Below, piece by piece: positions 1 through 10,417 of a DNA stretch of 64,000 bases. Positions within the stretch are counted from its first letter, which is position 1, and the number at the start of each line of letters is the position of its first letter. This DNA is from Longimicrobium sp. (lineage in GTDB: Bacteria > Gemmatimonadota > Gemmatimonadetes > Longimicrobiales > Longimicrobiaceae): contig NZ_DASVSF010000013.1 of NCBI RefSeq assembly GCF_036388275.1, positions 1 through 64,000 on the forward strand, in the 5' to 3' direction. The notes beneath the pieces were generated by a model that saw only the letters and a program-made list of their open reading frames with translations, made no database searches and had not been told where the DNA came from. Position numbers and translations under genes: made by a program.

Positions 1-2
1 GC

Positions 3-36
3 GGCGGGCCTCGCGAGAACACTCGCGCGGCCCGCC
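3..36. terminator. GC-rich hairpin downstream of the nitronate monooxygenase-like gene
   Basis: An 8-bp arm GGCGGGCC and a 6-bp arm CGCGAG pair with CTCGCG and GGCCCGCC around a 4-base loop, with one mismatch. It lies just past the stop codon of the minus-strand gene that ends at 59. No T-tract can be seen because the window ends here, so terminator function is only likely. Confidence 0.4.
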
Positions 37-58
37 CGTCGATCCGATCCAGCCCGTG

Positions 59-1543
59 TCAGTGAGCCGCCGCCTCGTGTGAGCGCTGCTGCAGGTTGGG
101 CATCATGTTCTTGATGCCGCTCAGCAGGTAGTCGATCACCTCGCCGGCCGTGTAGTCGGCGCGGTCGGCGCCGATGAAGCGGCGGAGGTTCTTCAGCTCG
201 TCGCCGCTGGTGATCAGCGGCTTTTCCACGTAGCCGTCCGCGCGGCGCTGCCCCTTGCCGATCACCGCGAACAGCGCGTTGCACAGGCACTTGCGCCCGG
301 CGGTGTTCTCCAGCTCGCCGCCCTTCTTGACGTAGGTGTCCACCGGCTCGGCGGCGCAGCGATAGTCGATGCGGCCGTTCTCGCGCTTGTACGCATAGCG
401 CAGGTAGCCCAGGTCGCACACCCGCTTGCGCTCGGCGTACGTCTCGGGGTGCGAAAGCGTCTCGCCGAGCTGCACCACCTTGAAGGGAAAGCCCGTGGGC
501 GACGCGCGGCCGTCAGTCAGCACGTCGATGCGGTCTTCCTGCGCCTGGCGGATGACGTTGCGCTTGAGCTCGGCGGTGATCCCCGACTCGTCGGAGTAGG
601 CGAACAGGGTGCCCACCTGGATGCCCGCCGCGCCCGCGGCCAGCGCCTCGGCCAGCTTCTCGGGCGAGCCCGCGCTCCCCGCCAGCCAGAAGGGCAGGCC
701 CAGCTCCCTCATCTTCGCCAGGTCTACCTCGTCGCGCGCGCCGTACTGCGGCTCGCCGCGCTCGTTCAGCACCAGCTCGCCGCGGGGCGGGGCGTTGTGC
801 CCGCCGGCCGTGGGGGCCTCGATGACGAAGCCGTCCACGCGGCCCGAGGCTTTGCGCGCCATCATGGTCGCCAGCGAGTTGCTGGCGATGATGGGCAGGA
901 AGTACGGGCGCCTGATCCCTTCGGGCGGCTGCTCGGAATGCACACGCGGGTCGAAGGAGAGCAGCGCCGTCTCGTCGCGGCCCAGCCCCTCGACCTCCAG
1001 CTTCATGGACGCGGGCTCGTGCCGGGCGAAGCGGTCCAGCACGCCGGGAATCTCCTTGGGGATGCCGGCGCCCATCAGCACGTAGTCCACCCCGCCCAGC
1101 ATGGCGCCGTACAGCGTGGCCAGGTTGGGCATCTGCACCTTGGTGAGCAGGTTGATGCCCACCACGCCGTCGTGCCCTTCCTTGGCCAGCCACACCTCGA
1201 CGAAGGCGGACAGGATGGTGAGCTGCTCGCGCACCTTCGTGACCACCTGCCGGTACATGGGGATTTCCTTGTACGGCTCGCCCGGGGCCAGGCCCTCGGG
1301 GCGGAAGTACTTCATCAGCACGTCGCCCGATACGTCGGGCCAGGGGAACGCCGCCATGGCGCGGCGTACGTGCCCGCCGATGTCGCCGTCCTGCAGCCGG
1401 CGGACGAGAAGCGAATCGATCGACGTGCCCGAAACCACGCCCAGGTGGCCGCGGAGTGACACCGCCTTGGCCAGCACCCAGTTGGAAACCCCCACCCCCA
1501 TCCCGCCTTGGATGATCAACGGGTGCGCGACGGATTCATTCAT
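59..1543 (-). CDS. nitronate monooxygenase-like FMN-dependent TIM-barrel protein
   Basis: The 494-residue protein opens with the FMN-barrel motif IIQGGMGVGVSNW, then shows MGAGIPKEIPGVL, AGGHNAPPRGE and a late glycine-rich stretch GSAGSPEKLAEALAAGAAG that would bind the FMN phosphate. This layout matches the 2-nitropropane dioxygenase/nitronate monooxygenase family, which oxidises nitronates using flavin. The protein is longer than the roughly 320-380 residues of characterised enzymes. The extra C-terminal part contains a CLCN-type cysteine pair and resembles PfaD-type relatives, so the real substrate is open. I chose the ATG at 1543 because the family motif starts ten residues later; in-frame ATGs at 1570, 1600 and 1627 also exist and no strong ribosome site decides between them. 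The gene is divergent from hemQ and stands alone. Confidence 0.8.
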   Translation of the reverse strand: MNESVAHPLIIQGGMGVGVSNWVLAKAVSLRGHLGVVSGTSIDSLLVRRLQDGDIGGHVRRAMAAFPWPDVSGDVLMKYFRPEGLAPGEPYKEIPMYRQVVTKVREQLTILSAFVEVWLAKEGHDGVVGINLLTKVQMPNLATLYGAMLGGVDYVLMGAGIPKEIPGVLDRFARHEPASMKLEVEGLGRDETALLSFDPRVHSEQPPEGIRRPYFLPIIASNSLATMMARKASGRVDGFVIEAPTAGGHNAPPRGELVLNERGEPQYGARDEVDLAKMRELGLPFWLAGSAGSPEKLAEALAAGAAGIQVGTLFAYSDESGITAELKRNVIRQAQEDRIDVLTDGRASPTGFPFKVVQLGETLSHPETYAERKRVCDLGYLRYAYKRENGRIDYRCAAEPVDTYVKKGGELENTAGRKCLCNALFAVIGKGQRRADGYVEKPLITSGDELKNLRRFIGADRADYTAGEVIDYLLSGIKNMMPNLQQRSHEAAAH

Positions 1544-1910
1544 GTGATCGCTGGCGATAGGGTTGCGCATGCAGGCCCCGGGGGCTGACGAGTGTGCCAT
1601 CAGTTCCGGCAACCTGCGGTGATCCAACGACTTAGCGCTACTGGGACCATTAAAGATGAGCGGAATTCACTTCTCGCGCAAGTCCCGCACGACTCAGGCC
1701 ACCTTGTGCGGAGCCGGTGTCCTGGTTCGTAACCCGTTGCCAGCCAGGAGTTTCGGGAACGCTCCACAAACATCGTATATCGTATACGCGTTCCGTGCCG
1801 GGGCTGGATCTGCTGAACTGCGTGACCCCCTGCCGTTGCATGCTCGCGGTGCACGCCACAGCCCCGTATCTTGCTCGCCATCGCCAGGGATTTCTCAGGA
1901 CTGCGGAACG
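1544..1910. other. divergent intergenic region between the NMO-like gene and hemQ
   Basis: About 370 bases separate the two divergent starts. An AT-richer stretch at 1765-1795 with a TATATCGTATAC core is the only promoter-like part. No convincing gene or hairpin was found, although the hemQ frame stays open back to 1656. Confidence 0.4.
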
Positions 1911-2741
1911 ATGGGACAGATCGCACCGGCCACGCTCGAAGGGTGGTACGCGCTTCACCAGGTGTTCTCGGCCGACTGGGCCAAGCTTCGCGCGCTGCCG
2001 GCGGAGGACCGGGCCGCGGTGGCGGAAGAAGCTGCCGCGCTCTTCGCCGAACTGGCCAAAGGGGCTGAAGGACAGGACGGGGGATGGAGCGCCGCCTTCA
2101 AGCTCGTGGGCGGCGGGGGCGACTGGCTGTTCGTGCACTTTCGCCCTACGCTCGACGAGTTGGCCGAGGTGCAGCGCCGCGTGTACGACAGCGAGCTGGG
2201 CGTGCACCTGGTTCGCGAGTACGACTACCTGTCGGTGACCGAGGCGGGGCTGTACCACGCCACCGCGCAGGCCGCCCAGGAGGCGAAGCCGGGATCTGAC
2301 GAGTACAAGCGGATCATCCAGGAGGCGATGGAGGCCGAGGGCGCGGCGGCCCACGTGAAGTCGCGGCTGTATCCGCAGGTGCCCGAGGGGATGAAGTACG
2401 TGTCGTTCTACCCCATGAGCAAGCGCCGGGGCGAGACCCTCAACTGGTACGCGCTTCCCGTGGACGAGCGCAGCCGGCTGATGCGCGAGCACGGGATGAC
2501 GGGGCGCACCTTCTCCGGGCGCGTGTTCCAGGTGATCACCGGCAGCATCGGGCTCGACGACTGGGAATGGGGCGTCACCCTGTTCGCCCGCGACCCCCTG
2601 GAGTTCAAGCGCATCGTCACCGAAATGAGGTTCGACGAGGCGAGCGCGCTGTACGGCGAGTTCGGCCAGTTCTTCACCGGCATTCGTTTTGCGCCTGGCG
2701 AATGGCCGGAGGTGCTGGGATCGCGCCCGCGCGGCGGCTGA
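1911..2741 (+). CDS. hemQ: coproheme decarboxylase (chlorite dismutase-fold haem synthase)
   Basis: This 276-residue protein has the chlorite dismutase-like fold signature. The segment FYPMSKRR (Tyr around 167) is where the family's catalytic tyrosine lies, NWYALP follows, and REHGMTGR contains His194, the expected proximal haem ligand. The C-terminal half (DDWEWGVTLFARDP, then KRIVTEMRFDEAS) is the most conserved part of HemQ. The enzyme uses hydrogen peroxide to decarboxylate coproheme III twice, making haem b in the coproporphyrin-dependent pathway in the cytoplasm. The ATG at 1911 is used because homology begins within ten residues of it; the frame is open upstream to 1656 but that part has no family signal. 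Length fits HemQ (about 250). A strong terminator follows, so the gene appears monocistronic. Confidence 0.9.
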   Translation: MGQIAPATLEGWYALHQVFSADWAKLRALPAEDRAAVAEEAAALFAELAKGAEGQDGGWSAAFKLVGGGGDWLFVHFRPTLDELAEVQRRVYDSELGVHLVREYDYLSVTEAGLYHATAQAAQEAKPGSDEYKRIIQEAMEAEGAAAHVKSRLYPQVPEGMKYVSFYPMSKRRGETLNWYALPVDERSRLMREHGMTGRTFSGRVFQVITGSIGLDDWEWGVTLFARDPLEFKRIVTEMRFDEASALYGEFGQFFTGIRFAPGEWPEVLGSRPRGG

Positions 2742-2770
2742 ACCGGCCGCTTCGCCGGCGGCGCGGCCCG

Positions 2771-2799
2771 GGCCCGGATTCTGGGTCCGGGCCTTTTTT
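2771..2799 (+). terminator. rho-independent terminator after hemQ
   Basis: The stem GGCCCGGA/TCCGGGCC (2771-2778 and 2786-2793) with a 7-base loop is followed directly by six T residues. It separates hemQ from the mla operon. Confidence 0.85.
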
Positions 2800-2879
2800 G
2801 CGGGCCACAGCCCACGCGTGAGCACACCACCGGGGCGGAGTTCTGGCCGAACCCTGCCCATCCCCCGTACATTTCCCGG

Positions 2880-3662
2880 ATGAACTGGACAACTCCCCTC
2901 GACGTCGTCGGCCGCACCACGGTCGGCCTGCTCTCGGACTTCGGCCGCTTCAGCCGTTTCGTCTACGAGGCGGGCCGCTCCATGGGCGACGTGGGCACGT
3001 GGCTGGGGCTGACCGTGCTGCAGATGCGCAAGCTGGGGGTGAACTCGCTCCCCATCGCGCTCTTCCTGTCGGCGTTCACGGGAATCGTGATGGCGCTGCA
3101 GGCCTCGTACACCTTCACCGGCGCCATCCCGCTGTACTTCGTGGGCACGCTGGTGGGGAAGACGGTGATGCTGGAGCTGGGGCCCGTGCTCACCGGCCTG
3201 GCGCTTTCCGGCCGCATCGGCGCCAACATCGCGGCCGAGCTGGGGACGATGCGCGTGTCCGAGCAGATCGACGCGCTGGAAACCATGGCGTACAACCCGG
3301 TGTCGTACCTGGTGGTGCCGCGGGTGGTGGCCGGCACGCTGATGGTGCCCGTCATCGTCACCTTCGCCAACGTGGTGGGCATCGCGGCCGGGTGGATCAC
3401 GGCGCTGAACATGCTCGACATGAGCAGCGAGCAGTTCCAGTTCGGACTGCGGCTGTTCTACGACCCGTTCGACGTGACGTTCTACATCATCAAGTCCATC
3501 TCCTTCGGGTTCGTGGTGACCATCGTCGGCTGCTACCAGGGCTTCAACACGCAGGGCGGCGCCGAGGGCGTGGGCGTGGCCACCACGCGCGCCGTCGTCA
3601 TCGCCAGCGTGCTCATCCTGGTGCTGGACGCCTTCTGGGCCGCAACCCTGCTGCAGCAGTGA
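2880..3662 (+). CDS. mlaE: MlaE-family ABC transporter permease
   Basis: The 260-residue protein is strongly hydrophobic, with five to six membrane segments. It carries the family hallmark ELGPVLTGLALSGRIGAN, followed by AAELGTMRVSEQIDALETM, at residues about 98-135. MlaE/YrbE permeases form the inner-membrane core of the Mla (MCE) system that moves phospholipids between the inner and outer membranes. The gene begins a translationally coupled operon: its TGA overlaps the GTG of the ATPase gene by 4 bases, and the MCE-domain gene follows. The permease, ATPase and MCE protein together argue for a diderm envelope. The peripheral MlaB and periplasmic MlaC are not in this window. Confidence 0.92.
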   Translation: MNWTTPLDVVGRTTVGLLSDFGRFSRFVYEAGRSMGDVGTWLGLTVLQMRKLGVNSLPIALFLSAFTGIVMALQASYTFTGAIPLYFVGTLVGKTVMLELGPVLTGLALSGRIGANIAAELGTMRVSEQIDALETMAYNPVSYLVVPRVVAGTLMVPVIVTFANVVGIAAGWITALNMLDMSSEQFQFGLRLFYDPFDVTFYIIKSISFGFVVTIVGCYQGFNTQGGAEGVGVATTRAVVIASVLILVLDAFWAATLLQQ

Positions 3663-4507
3663 GCATCGAGCTGACGAACATCCACAAGGCGTTCGGCCCC
3701 AAGCAGATCCTGCGGGGGCTGTCGCTGAACGTGGAAGAGGGCGAAACCGTGGCCCTGGTGGGCTTTTCAGGCGCGGGCAAGTCGGTGACGCTCAAGCACA
3801 TCGCCGGGCTGCTGATGCCCGACCAGGGCTCGGTGGTGGTGGACGGCAACGAGGTCCCCACCATGAAACGCGAAGACCTGTACAAGCTGCGGCTGGAGAT
3901 GGGCTACGTGTTCCAGTTCGCCGCGCTCTTCGACAGCATGACCATCCAGGAGAACGTGGAGATGGGGCTGGTGAAGAAGGGCGGCGTGGGGCGCAAGGAA
4001 ATCGCCGAGCGCGTCAGCGAGTCGCTGGACCGCGTGGGCCTCAAGGGATTCGAGAACCGCCTTCCCTCCGAGCTTTCGGGCGGGCAGCGCAAGCGGGCCG
4101 GCCTGGCGCGGGCCATTGCGTACCGCCCCAAGTACCTGCTGTACGACGAGCCGACGAGCGGGCTGGACCCGGTGACCACCGAGGTCATCGACCGGCTGAT
4201 CCTGAAGATGAAGGAAGACCTGGGGGTCACCAGCCTGGTGATCACCCACGACATGAAGAGCGCGTACAACGTCAGCGACCGCATCGCCATGCTGTACGAG
4301 GGCGTGGTGGTGGAAGAAGGAACCCCGGACCAGATCCGCAACTCGTCGAACCCCATCGTGCGGGGCTTCGTCGAGGGCCGCCCCGAGATGATCGAGGAGG
4401 CCACGCGGGCGGCGGCCGAGGACGGCGGGGACCGGGGGACGGGGGACGAGCGGAACGTGGATCACGGACACCGCGGGCCACCTGGCCTGCAGCGGAGGGA
4501 CCGATGA
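3659..4507 (+). CDS. mlaF: MlaF-family ABC transporter ATP-binding protein
   Basis: The 282-residue ATPase carries Walker A GFSGAGKS, the ABC signature LSGGQRKRAGLARA, Walker B YLLYDEPTSGLDP and the H-loop ITHDM. The start is GTG at 3659, overlapping the permease stop as GTGA; the reading frame is open far upstream but that part is a shadow of mlaE. It should drive MlaE-mediated phospholipid transport by ATP hydrolysis at the inner membrane. The last 25 residues, after the VRGFVEGRPEMIEEA segment typical of the family end, are charged and low in complexity. The stop overlaps the mlaD ATG as ATGA, indicating coupled translation. Confidence 0.93.
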   Translation: MSIELTNIHKAFGPKQILRGLSLNVEEGETVALVGFSGAGKSVTLKHIAGLLMPDQGSVVVDGNEVPTMKREDLYKLRLEMGYVFQFAALFDSMTIQENVEMGLVKKGGVGRKEIAERVSESLDRVGLKGFENRLPSELSGGQRKRAGLARAIAYRPKYLLYDEPTSGLDPVTTEVIDRLILKMKEDLGVTSLVITHDMKSAYNVSDRIAMLYEGVVVEEGTPDQIRNSSNPIVRGFVEGRPEMIEEATRAAAEDGGDRGTGDERNVDHGHRGPPGLQRRDR

Positions 4508-5601
4508 GGCTGAAGAACGAGGCGATGGTGGGACTGGTGGTGATCCTGGGGATCGTCACCGCCGTGGCGGGAGCGGTGTGGCTCAGCGGCCGCAAGTGGG
4601 GCGGCTCGGACCGCGTTGTCACCGCGTCGTTCAGCAACGTCGGCGCGCTGACTGTGGGCAACCCGGTGAAGTACCGCGGCGTGAACATCGGGCGCGTGGC
4701 CAAGATCGACCTGGCGCCGCGCGGAACGGGCGTGTACGTGGACCTGGAGATCACCCAGGACATCACCATGCCCAACGACCCGGGGGTGCTGCTTTCCAGC
4801 GAGTCGATGTTCGGCGGCTGGCAGGCGGTGATCGTGTCGCAGCCCGACTTTCCCGACCTGGCGTTCACCACCGCGCCGCGGCGCGACGTGCTTCCGGGGG
4901 CGTCGCTTCCCGACATCACCGAGCTCACCGCCGTCGCCGCGCGCATCGCCAGCGACATCGAGCTGCTTTCGGAGCGCATCCAGATCGCGTTCACCCCCGA
5001 GACGGCGGTGAAGATCCGCGAGACCATCGAGAACGTCGAAGGCGCCACCGAGCAGCTGAGCGGCTTCATGGGCGCCCAGATGGAAACCTACGGAAAGGTG
5101 GGCACCAACGTGCTCGCCACCACCGAGAACATCCGGCTGGCGTCCGTCGAGGCGCGGCAGACCATGGCGGCGGTGCGCGGCAGCATGCAGGGCGGCGACG
5201 TGCAGGCCATCATGGCCAACGCCCGCCGCGCCAGCGAGAACTTCGCCGCGCTCAGCACCGAGCTGCAGGGCGCCGCGTCGGGCGTGCCCGGGCTGGTGAC
5301 CAGCGCCAACACCACCCTGGGCACCTTCGGCCAGACGGCGACCACGCTCAACGAGATGCTGGCCGGCATGCAGCCCGGGCTGGCGGAGATCGCGCCGACC
5401 ATCGCCGAGGCCCGCGCGGCCATGACCTCGTTCAACACCCTGCTCACCAGCCTGCAGAGCCAGGAGGGCTCGCTGGGGCGCCTGCTGACCGACCCGGCGC
5501 TCTTCGAAGAAACGCAGCGCCTGATCGTGACCATGCAGCGGCTGATGGCCGACATCCAGGCCAACCCCGGCAAGTACGTGGGCGAGCTGCAGGTGTTCTG
5601 A
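4504..5601 (+). CDS. mlaD: MlaD-family MCE-domain lipid-binding protein
   Basis: The 365-residue protein starts with a single membrane anchor (residues about 8-27, VGLVVILGIVTAVAGAVWLS). An MCE domain follows, with the typical VGALTVGNPVKYRGVNIGRV segment around residues 45-65. The C-terminal two thirds are helical with regularly spaced Asn/Thr/Gln (for example TTENIRLASVEARQT), as in the needle region of MCE proteins. It would form the periplasmic hexameric ring that passes lipids to or from MlaE/MlaF. GGAGGG lies just upstream of the ATG, which overlaps the mlaF stop. Confidence 0.9.
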   Translation: MRLKNEAMVGLVVILGIVTAVAGAVWLSGRKWGGSDRVVTASFSNVGALTVGNPVKYRGVNIGRVAKIDLAPRGTGVYVDLEITQDITMPNDPGVLLSSESMFGGWQAVIVSQPDFPDLAFTTAPRRDVLPGASLPDITELTAVAARIASDIELLSERIQIAFTPETAVKIRETIENVEGATEQLSGFMGAQMETYGKVGTNVLATTENIRLASVEARQTMAAVRGSMQGGDVQAIMANARRASENFAALSTELQGAASGVPGLVTSANTTLGTFGQTATTLNEMLAGMQPGLAEIAPTIAEARAAMTSFNTLLTSLQSQEGSLGRLLTDPALFEETQRLIVTMQRLMADIQANPGKYVGELQVF

Positions 5602-5606
5602 CGTCC

Positions 5607-6877
<1,271 letters not shown>

Positions 6878-6878
<1 letters not shown>

Positions 6879-7855
6879 TGCACGTCGCGCTGCTGGGCGC
6901 CACCGGCGCCGTGGGCCGCACCATGCTGCAGGTGCTCGCCGAGCGCGGCCTGCGCATCGACCGCCTGACGGTGCTGGCCTCCGCGCGCTCCGCCGGGCGT
7001 TCCATCGAGTGGGGCGGGCGCGAGTGGACCTGCCAGGCGCCTGCACCGGGGCTGTTTCGCGGCGTGGACTTCGCCCTGTTCTCTGCAGGCGCGGATCGGT
7101 CCAAGGAGTGGGGTCCGCGCGCGGCGGACGAGGGCGCGGTGGTGATTGACAACTCGTCCGCGTGGCGGATGGACCCGCAGGTGCCGCTCGTAGTGCCCGA
7201 GGTGAACGCGGCCGCCGCGCGCGAACGGCCGCGGGGGATCATCGCCAATCCCAACTGCTCCACCATCCAGATGGTCGTGGCGCTGGAGTCCATCCGCCAG
7301 GCCGCCGGGCTGACGCGGGTGATCGCGACCACGTACCAGTCGGTCAGCGGGGCGGGGGAGACGGGGCGCGACGCTCTTCGCCACGAACTGGCTGGCGAGG
7401 CGGGCGAGTCGCCGTTCGCGCGGCCGATCGCGGGGAACGTGGTGCCGCAGATCGGCGACTTCGACGAGGAGGGGTGGACGGGGGAGGAGCGCAAGATGGT
7501 CAACGAGACGCGCAAGATCCTCTCGCTTCCCGATCTGCCCGTCGCGGCCACCTGCGTACGGGTGCCCGTTGACGTGGGCCACTCGGTGCAGGTGACGGTG
7601 GAGACGGAGCGCGACCTGTCGGTGGAGGAAGCGACGCGCGCGCTGGCGTCGTTCCCCGGCATCGTGGTACAGGGCGGGGCCAAGGCGTATCCCACGCCGC
7701 TGGAGCTGGCGGGGCGTGACGAGGTATTCGTCGGGCGGGTGCGGCGCGATCCGTTCCTGCCGCGCACGCTTCACCTGTGGGTGGTGGCGGACAACCTGCG
7801 GAAGGGCGCCGCGACCAACGCCGTGCAGATCGTGGAGGAGCTTACGCGTGCCTAA
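6878..7855 (+). CDS. asd: aspartate-semialdehyde dehydrogenase
   Basis: The 325-residue enzyme shows the N-terminal NADP-binding GATGAVG motif (residues 8-14) and the active-site motif NPNCST with Cys127. YQSVSGAGETGRDAL and CVRVPVDVGHSVQVTVE are typical of the dimerisation/catalytic domain. It reduces aspartyl phosphate, the product of the preceding kinase, to aspartate semialdehyde. The start overlaps the lysC stop by one base (TGATG). The length is slightly short of the usual 330-345 residues but no motif is missing. Confidence 0.94.
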
Positions 7856-8387
7856 GCGCCGCCGCGGAGGCAGCGCCCGTGCCCGGGCCGTCATCGAGAC
7901 CAGTGCCGGCGGTGTGATCTACCGCTGGAACGACGGCCGTGCGCACGTGCTGCTGATCCGCGACGCGTACCACCACTGGGGTTTTCCCAAGGGGCACGTC
8001 GAAGAGAGCGAAAGCGCGTCGGAGGCTGCGCTGCGCGAGGTGGCGGAAGAGACGGGGCTGACGGAACTGCGCCTGGGGCCGCGGCTGCGCACCATCGATT
8101 GGTTCTTTCGCTTCCGCGGCAAGCTGATCCACAAGTTCTGCCACTTCTACCTGATCGAGTGCCCGGCGGGCGAAACCTGCCCGCAGCAGGAGGAGGGCAT
8201 CACGGAGTGCATCTGGCTTCCTCTGGACGAGGCCATCCAGTCCATCTCGTACGACAACGCCCGCGAGGTGCTGGTCCTGGCCGCCGAGCGCCTGCTGGGT
8301 GACTATGCCGACGCGGACGAGGTGGAGGCGGCCATTCACGAGTTTGAGGGGGGCGAGAGCCGCACGCGCGCAAGCATCGGCGAGTGA
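7848..8387 (+). CDS. NUDIX hydrolase
   Basis: The 179-residue protein carries a complete Nudix box in the order G-x5-E-x7-REV-x-EE-x-GL at residues about 47-69 (GHVEESE, then REVAEETGL). The metal-binding glutamates are therefore intact. The first twelve residues are very basic (PKRRRGGSARAR). It begins at a GTG that overlaps the end of asd by 8 bases and closes the lysC-asd operon. Hydrolysis of a nucleoside-diphosphate derivative is expected, but the substrate cannot be read from the sequence. The C-terminal stretch DYADADEVEAAIHEFEGGES is acidic and not part of the core fold. Confidence 0.88.
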   Translation: MPKRRRGGSARARAVIETSAGGVIYRWNDGRAHVLLIRDAYHHWGFPKGHVEESESASEAALREVAEETGLTELRLGPRLRTIDWFFRFRGKLIHKFCHFYLIECPAGETCPQQEEGITECIWLPLDEAIQSISYDNAREVLVLAAERLLGDYADADEVEAAIHEFEGGESRTRASIGE

Positions 8388-8497
8388 CGCTTGACTCAGC
8401 CGGGCTGATCCGCCGCGGACCAGAGCACGCCCTTCGATCAGCGCCGCTGCTACCACACCATGCCGCTGAGGTTTCTCCCACCAGATCTTAGACCAAT

Positions 8498-9669
8498 ATG
8501 CTAGAGTTTGGTATCGACAGAGATAATGTTCCGCCGCGATTAGTGGTAAACGGCCGAATACTCGAAAGCTCATTGGCCCATAACCATCCGAAAGGAACGG
8601 GGCCAATCACCGCGAGCCTCTATGAGAGTGCTGACGCTTCTGCCGTCACGAGCTATGCTACTGAGGAATTAGCACAGCATTTCACTGAGCTTACCATCGC
8701 GCTTGATCGACCGTGGCCCGAACTTCGGCTCTGGGCGGAGGTGCGGTTCGACGGTGAAGCGGTCGTCTCGGCGCACCTTGTTTTCGTTGTTGATCCCGAA
8801 CGTTGGGCGGGGCCGTTCTCGTTATTCGATTTCCGTAAATCCGTTGAGGAGGTCGCGAAACGCAACGGCGTATCAGGTTTAAACTTCCTGGACCACAGGC
8901 GAGACGACACAATTACAACTGTTCTGAGCGGATTTGCATTCGCAATCACCATCCGCGATCCCACCCAAGCGCTTTCCAAAGAACTCACGTACTGGACTGC
9001 AGTGGTCCTTCCAATGCTGGACCATGCCCGCGCTGTACTCTCGGCGGAGGCGCAGCGGGATACTCTCGTTACATTGTTCGATTTCCCGCCGGCGTTGAGC
9101 ACTGCATGCGAGCAGTACCTGCTCTACTTCGTGCAATTCCTCAGAGACCTAGGAATAGAAGCTGAGGGGGATGTACGCCACCGCGCCAACAGGTACTGTT
9201 CAGTGTTCGGCCGCACGAAGGCGCGGAGGCCCTTGACCGGATAAGGGAAGCATTAGCCATCTATTTACAACTTCCGTCAACGCCCGGTCTAGAGGTCGCC
9301 GTCGGGGACTCCCCCGACATCGCCGTGCTCCAGTTGCAGGCCAACATCCACCATCTGAAAGGGCAGATCACGCTGCTCAAGGCGGTGGCGAGCGCTAACC
9401 GAGCAGAAATCCGGGCGCTGGATGCTGAAAATCAGGCATTGTCGTTGGCGAACTACCAGTACCAGCAAGTGATTGCAGCTGCAGCCGAAGCGAACCGGCT
9501 GGTGTCGCTACCGAAGTCCGACTCTGAATCGACGGCTGAGGACGAACCTATCCTTGGAGGGATGGTTACTCTAACCCAACTCGAGGGTAAGGGGTTCAAA
9601 GTGAATCTCCCCGAGATTTTCCGGAAGTTGAAGCGGGGTATCACGGGTCCGGGGCACGACCAGGATTAG
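8498..9669 (+). pseudogene. unknown protein with C-terminal coiled coil, interrupted by one frameshift
   Basis: Two open frames, 8498-9244 and the frame holding 9325-9669, read as one protein if the frame shifts by -1 near base 9193. The first frame ends its sensible sequence with DVRHRANR; the second continues as VLFSVRPHEGAEALDRIREALAIYLQLP and then into a heptad-like coiled coil (LQLQANIHHLKGQITLLKAV). A restored product would be about 390 residues: a mixed alpha/beta N-terminal region, the coiled coil around residues 275-330 and a short basic tail (FRKLKRGITG). No slippery heptamer is visible at the junction, so this looks like a one-base deletion or an assembly error rather than programmed recoding. 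Base composition is lower in GC than the neighbouring operon, which fits recent acquisition. I do not recognise the family. Confidence 0.7.
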
Positions 9670-9730
9670 GTGTCCCTACGTTAGCCCGCTACGCGCCCGG
9701 CTACGATCCAATGATCAGAGCAGTTTGCGT

Positions 9731-9976
9731 TCACCTCTTCCCGCCCGAGTTGATCCGCGCCCACTCGTTGGCAGCCGCGGACGCTTCCCGTAGATCATCC
9801 CCAAACTCCAGAATCGCATCCGCCAGCAGCAGATCCATCGATAGCTCGTCCTCGGGTGCGTACCGGGCGAGCTTGATGGTTGAGTGCGCGACGGCTTCGA
9901 ACGCGCCGAACCGATCCGACAGCATCTCCAGCCATCGCATGGGCGAGGCTTGCTTCTTGGGCGCTCCTGTTCTCAT
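9731..9976 (-). CDS. small conserved protein of unknown function, family copy 1
   Basis: This 81-residue protein contains the block WLEMLSDRFGAFEAV followed by DAILEFGDDLREASAAANEWA. The same pattern returns at 44424-44657 and, damaged, at 43303-43533, so the three form a small family. It is largely helical and acidic with no membrane segment. The start at 9976 is chosen because AGGAG sits six bases before that ATG; an upstream in-frame ATG at 10015 lacks a site. It is divergent from the HTH gene at 10124. Function is unknown; size and setting would fit a component of a mobile or toxin-antitoxin region, but no partner is visible. Confidence 0.7.
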   Translation of the reverse strand: MRTGAPKKQASPMRWLEMLSDRFGAFEAVAHSTIKLARYAPEDELSMDLLLADAILEFGDDLREASAAANEWARINSGGKR

Positions 9977-10123
9977 GGTACGCTCCTGTAGGCGTTTGCG
10001 GCTTCTTCTGGACACCCATACAATGCAGCATCAGCAGCACTGAGGGACTGATTGACTCTGCTGTGCGTATGCTAATCAGCGCACGGCATTCTGTCAACGA
10101 ATCAGAGCACGCCTAGGAGACTC

Positions 10124-10369
10124 TTGGCCCGACCGGAGAAGATGCAGCGGGTTGTCCGCGAGGTGATCGAGGAGAGCGGGCTTCCGCGCACTCTGATCGC
10201 CGAAGACACAGAATTGAGCCGTGCAGCCCTTGTTGCGTGGCTTTCAGGTACGCGCACACCTCAGCGTGAGAGTGTTGCGCAACTCGCTGCGGGATTGGAG
10301 AAGCGGGCGAACCAGATTCAGTATCTCGTCTTCAGGCTGCGCAGTCTGCTGGATGAGAAGGACGATTAG
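10124..10369 (+). CDS. small helix-turn-helix protein
   Basis: The 81-residue protein contains an XRE-like helix-turn-helix around residues 16-48 (LIAEDTELSRAALVAWLSGT followed by RTPQRESVAQLAAGLEKRA). It starts with TTG at 10124, supported by AGGAG at 10115-10119. It is probably a DNA-binding regulator of this accessory patch. It sits 48 bases before an orphan HigA-like gene and diverges from the small-family gene that starts at 9976. Confidence 0.7.
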   Translation: MARPEKMQRVVREVIEESGLPRTLIAEDTELSRAALVAWLSGTRTPQRESVAQLAAGLEKRANQIQYLVFRLRSLLDEKDD

Positions 10370-10417
10370 AGGTTTCTGCGTGTTCTGATATGCGTACGGA
10401 AACGAGAGGGTGCTATA

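Noticed and set aside
449..1459. Long plus-strand open frame opposite the nitronate monooxygenase-like gene
   Set aside because: It is the antisense shadow of a high-GC gene: His/Arg/Gly-rich, no motifs, and the minus-strand frame has clear FMN-barrel motifs.
9188..9200. Programmed -1 frameshift in the 8498-9669 gene
   Set aside because: No X-XXY-YYZ slippery heptamer or following stable stem is visible at the junction; a one-base deletion or sequencing error is more likely.
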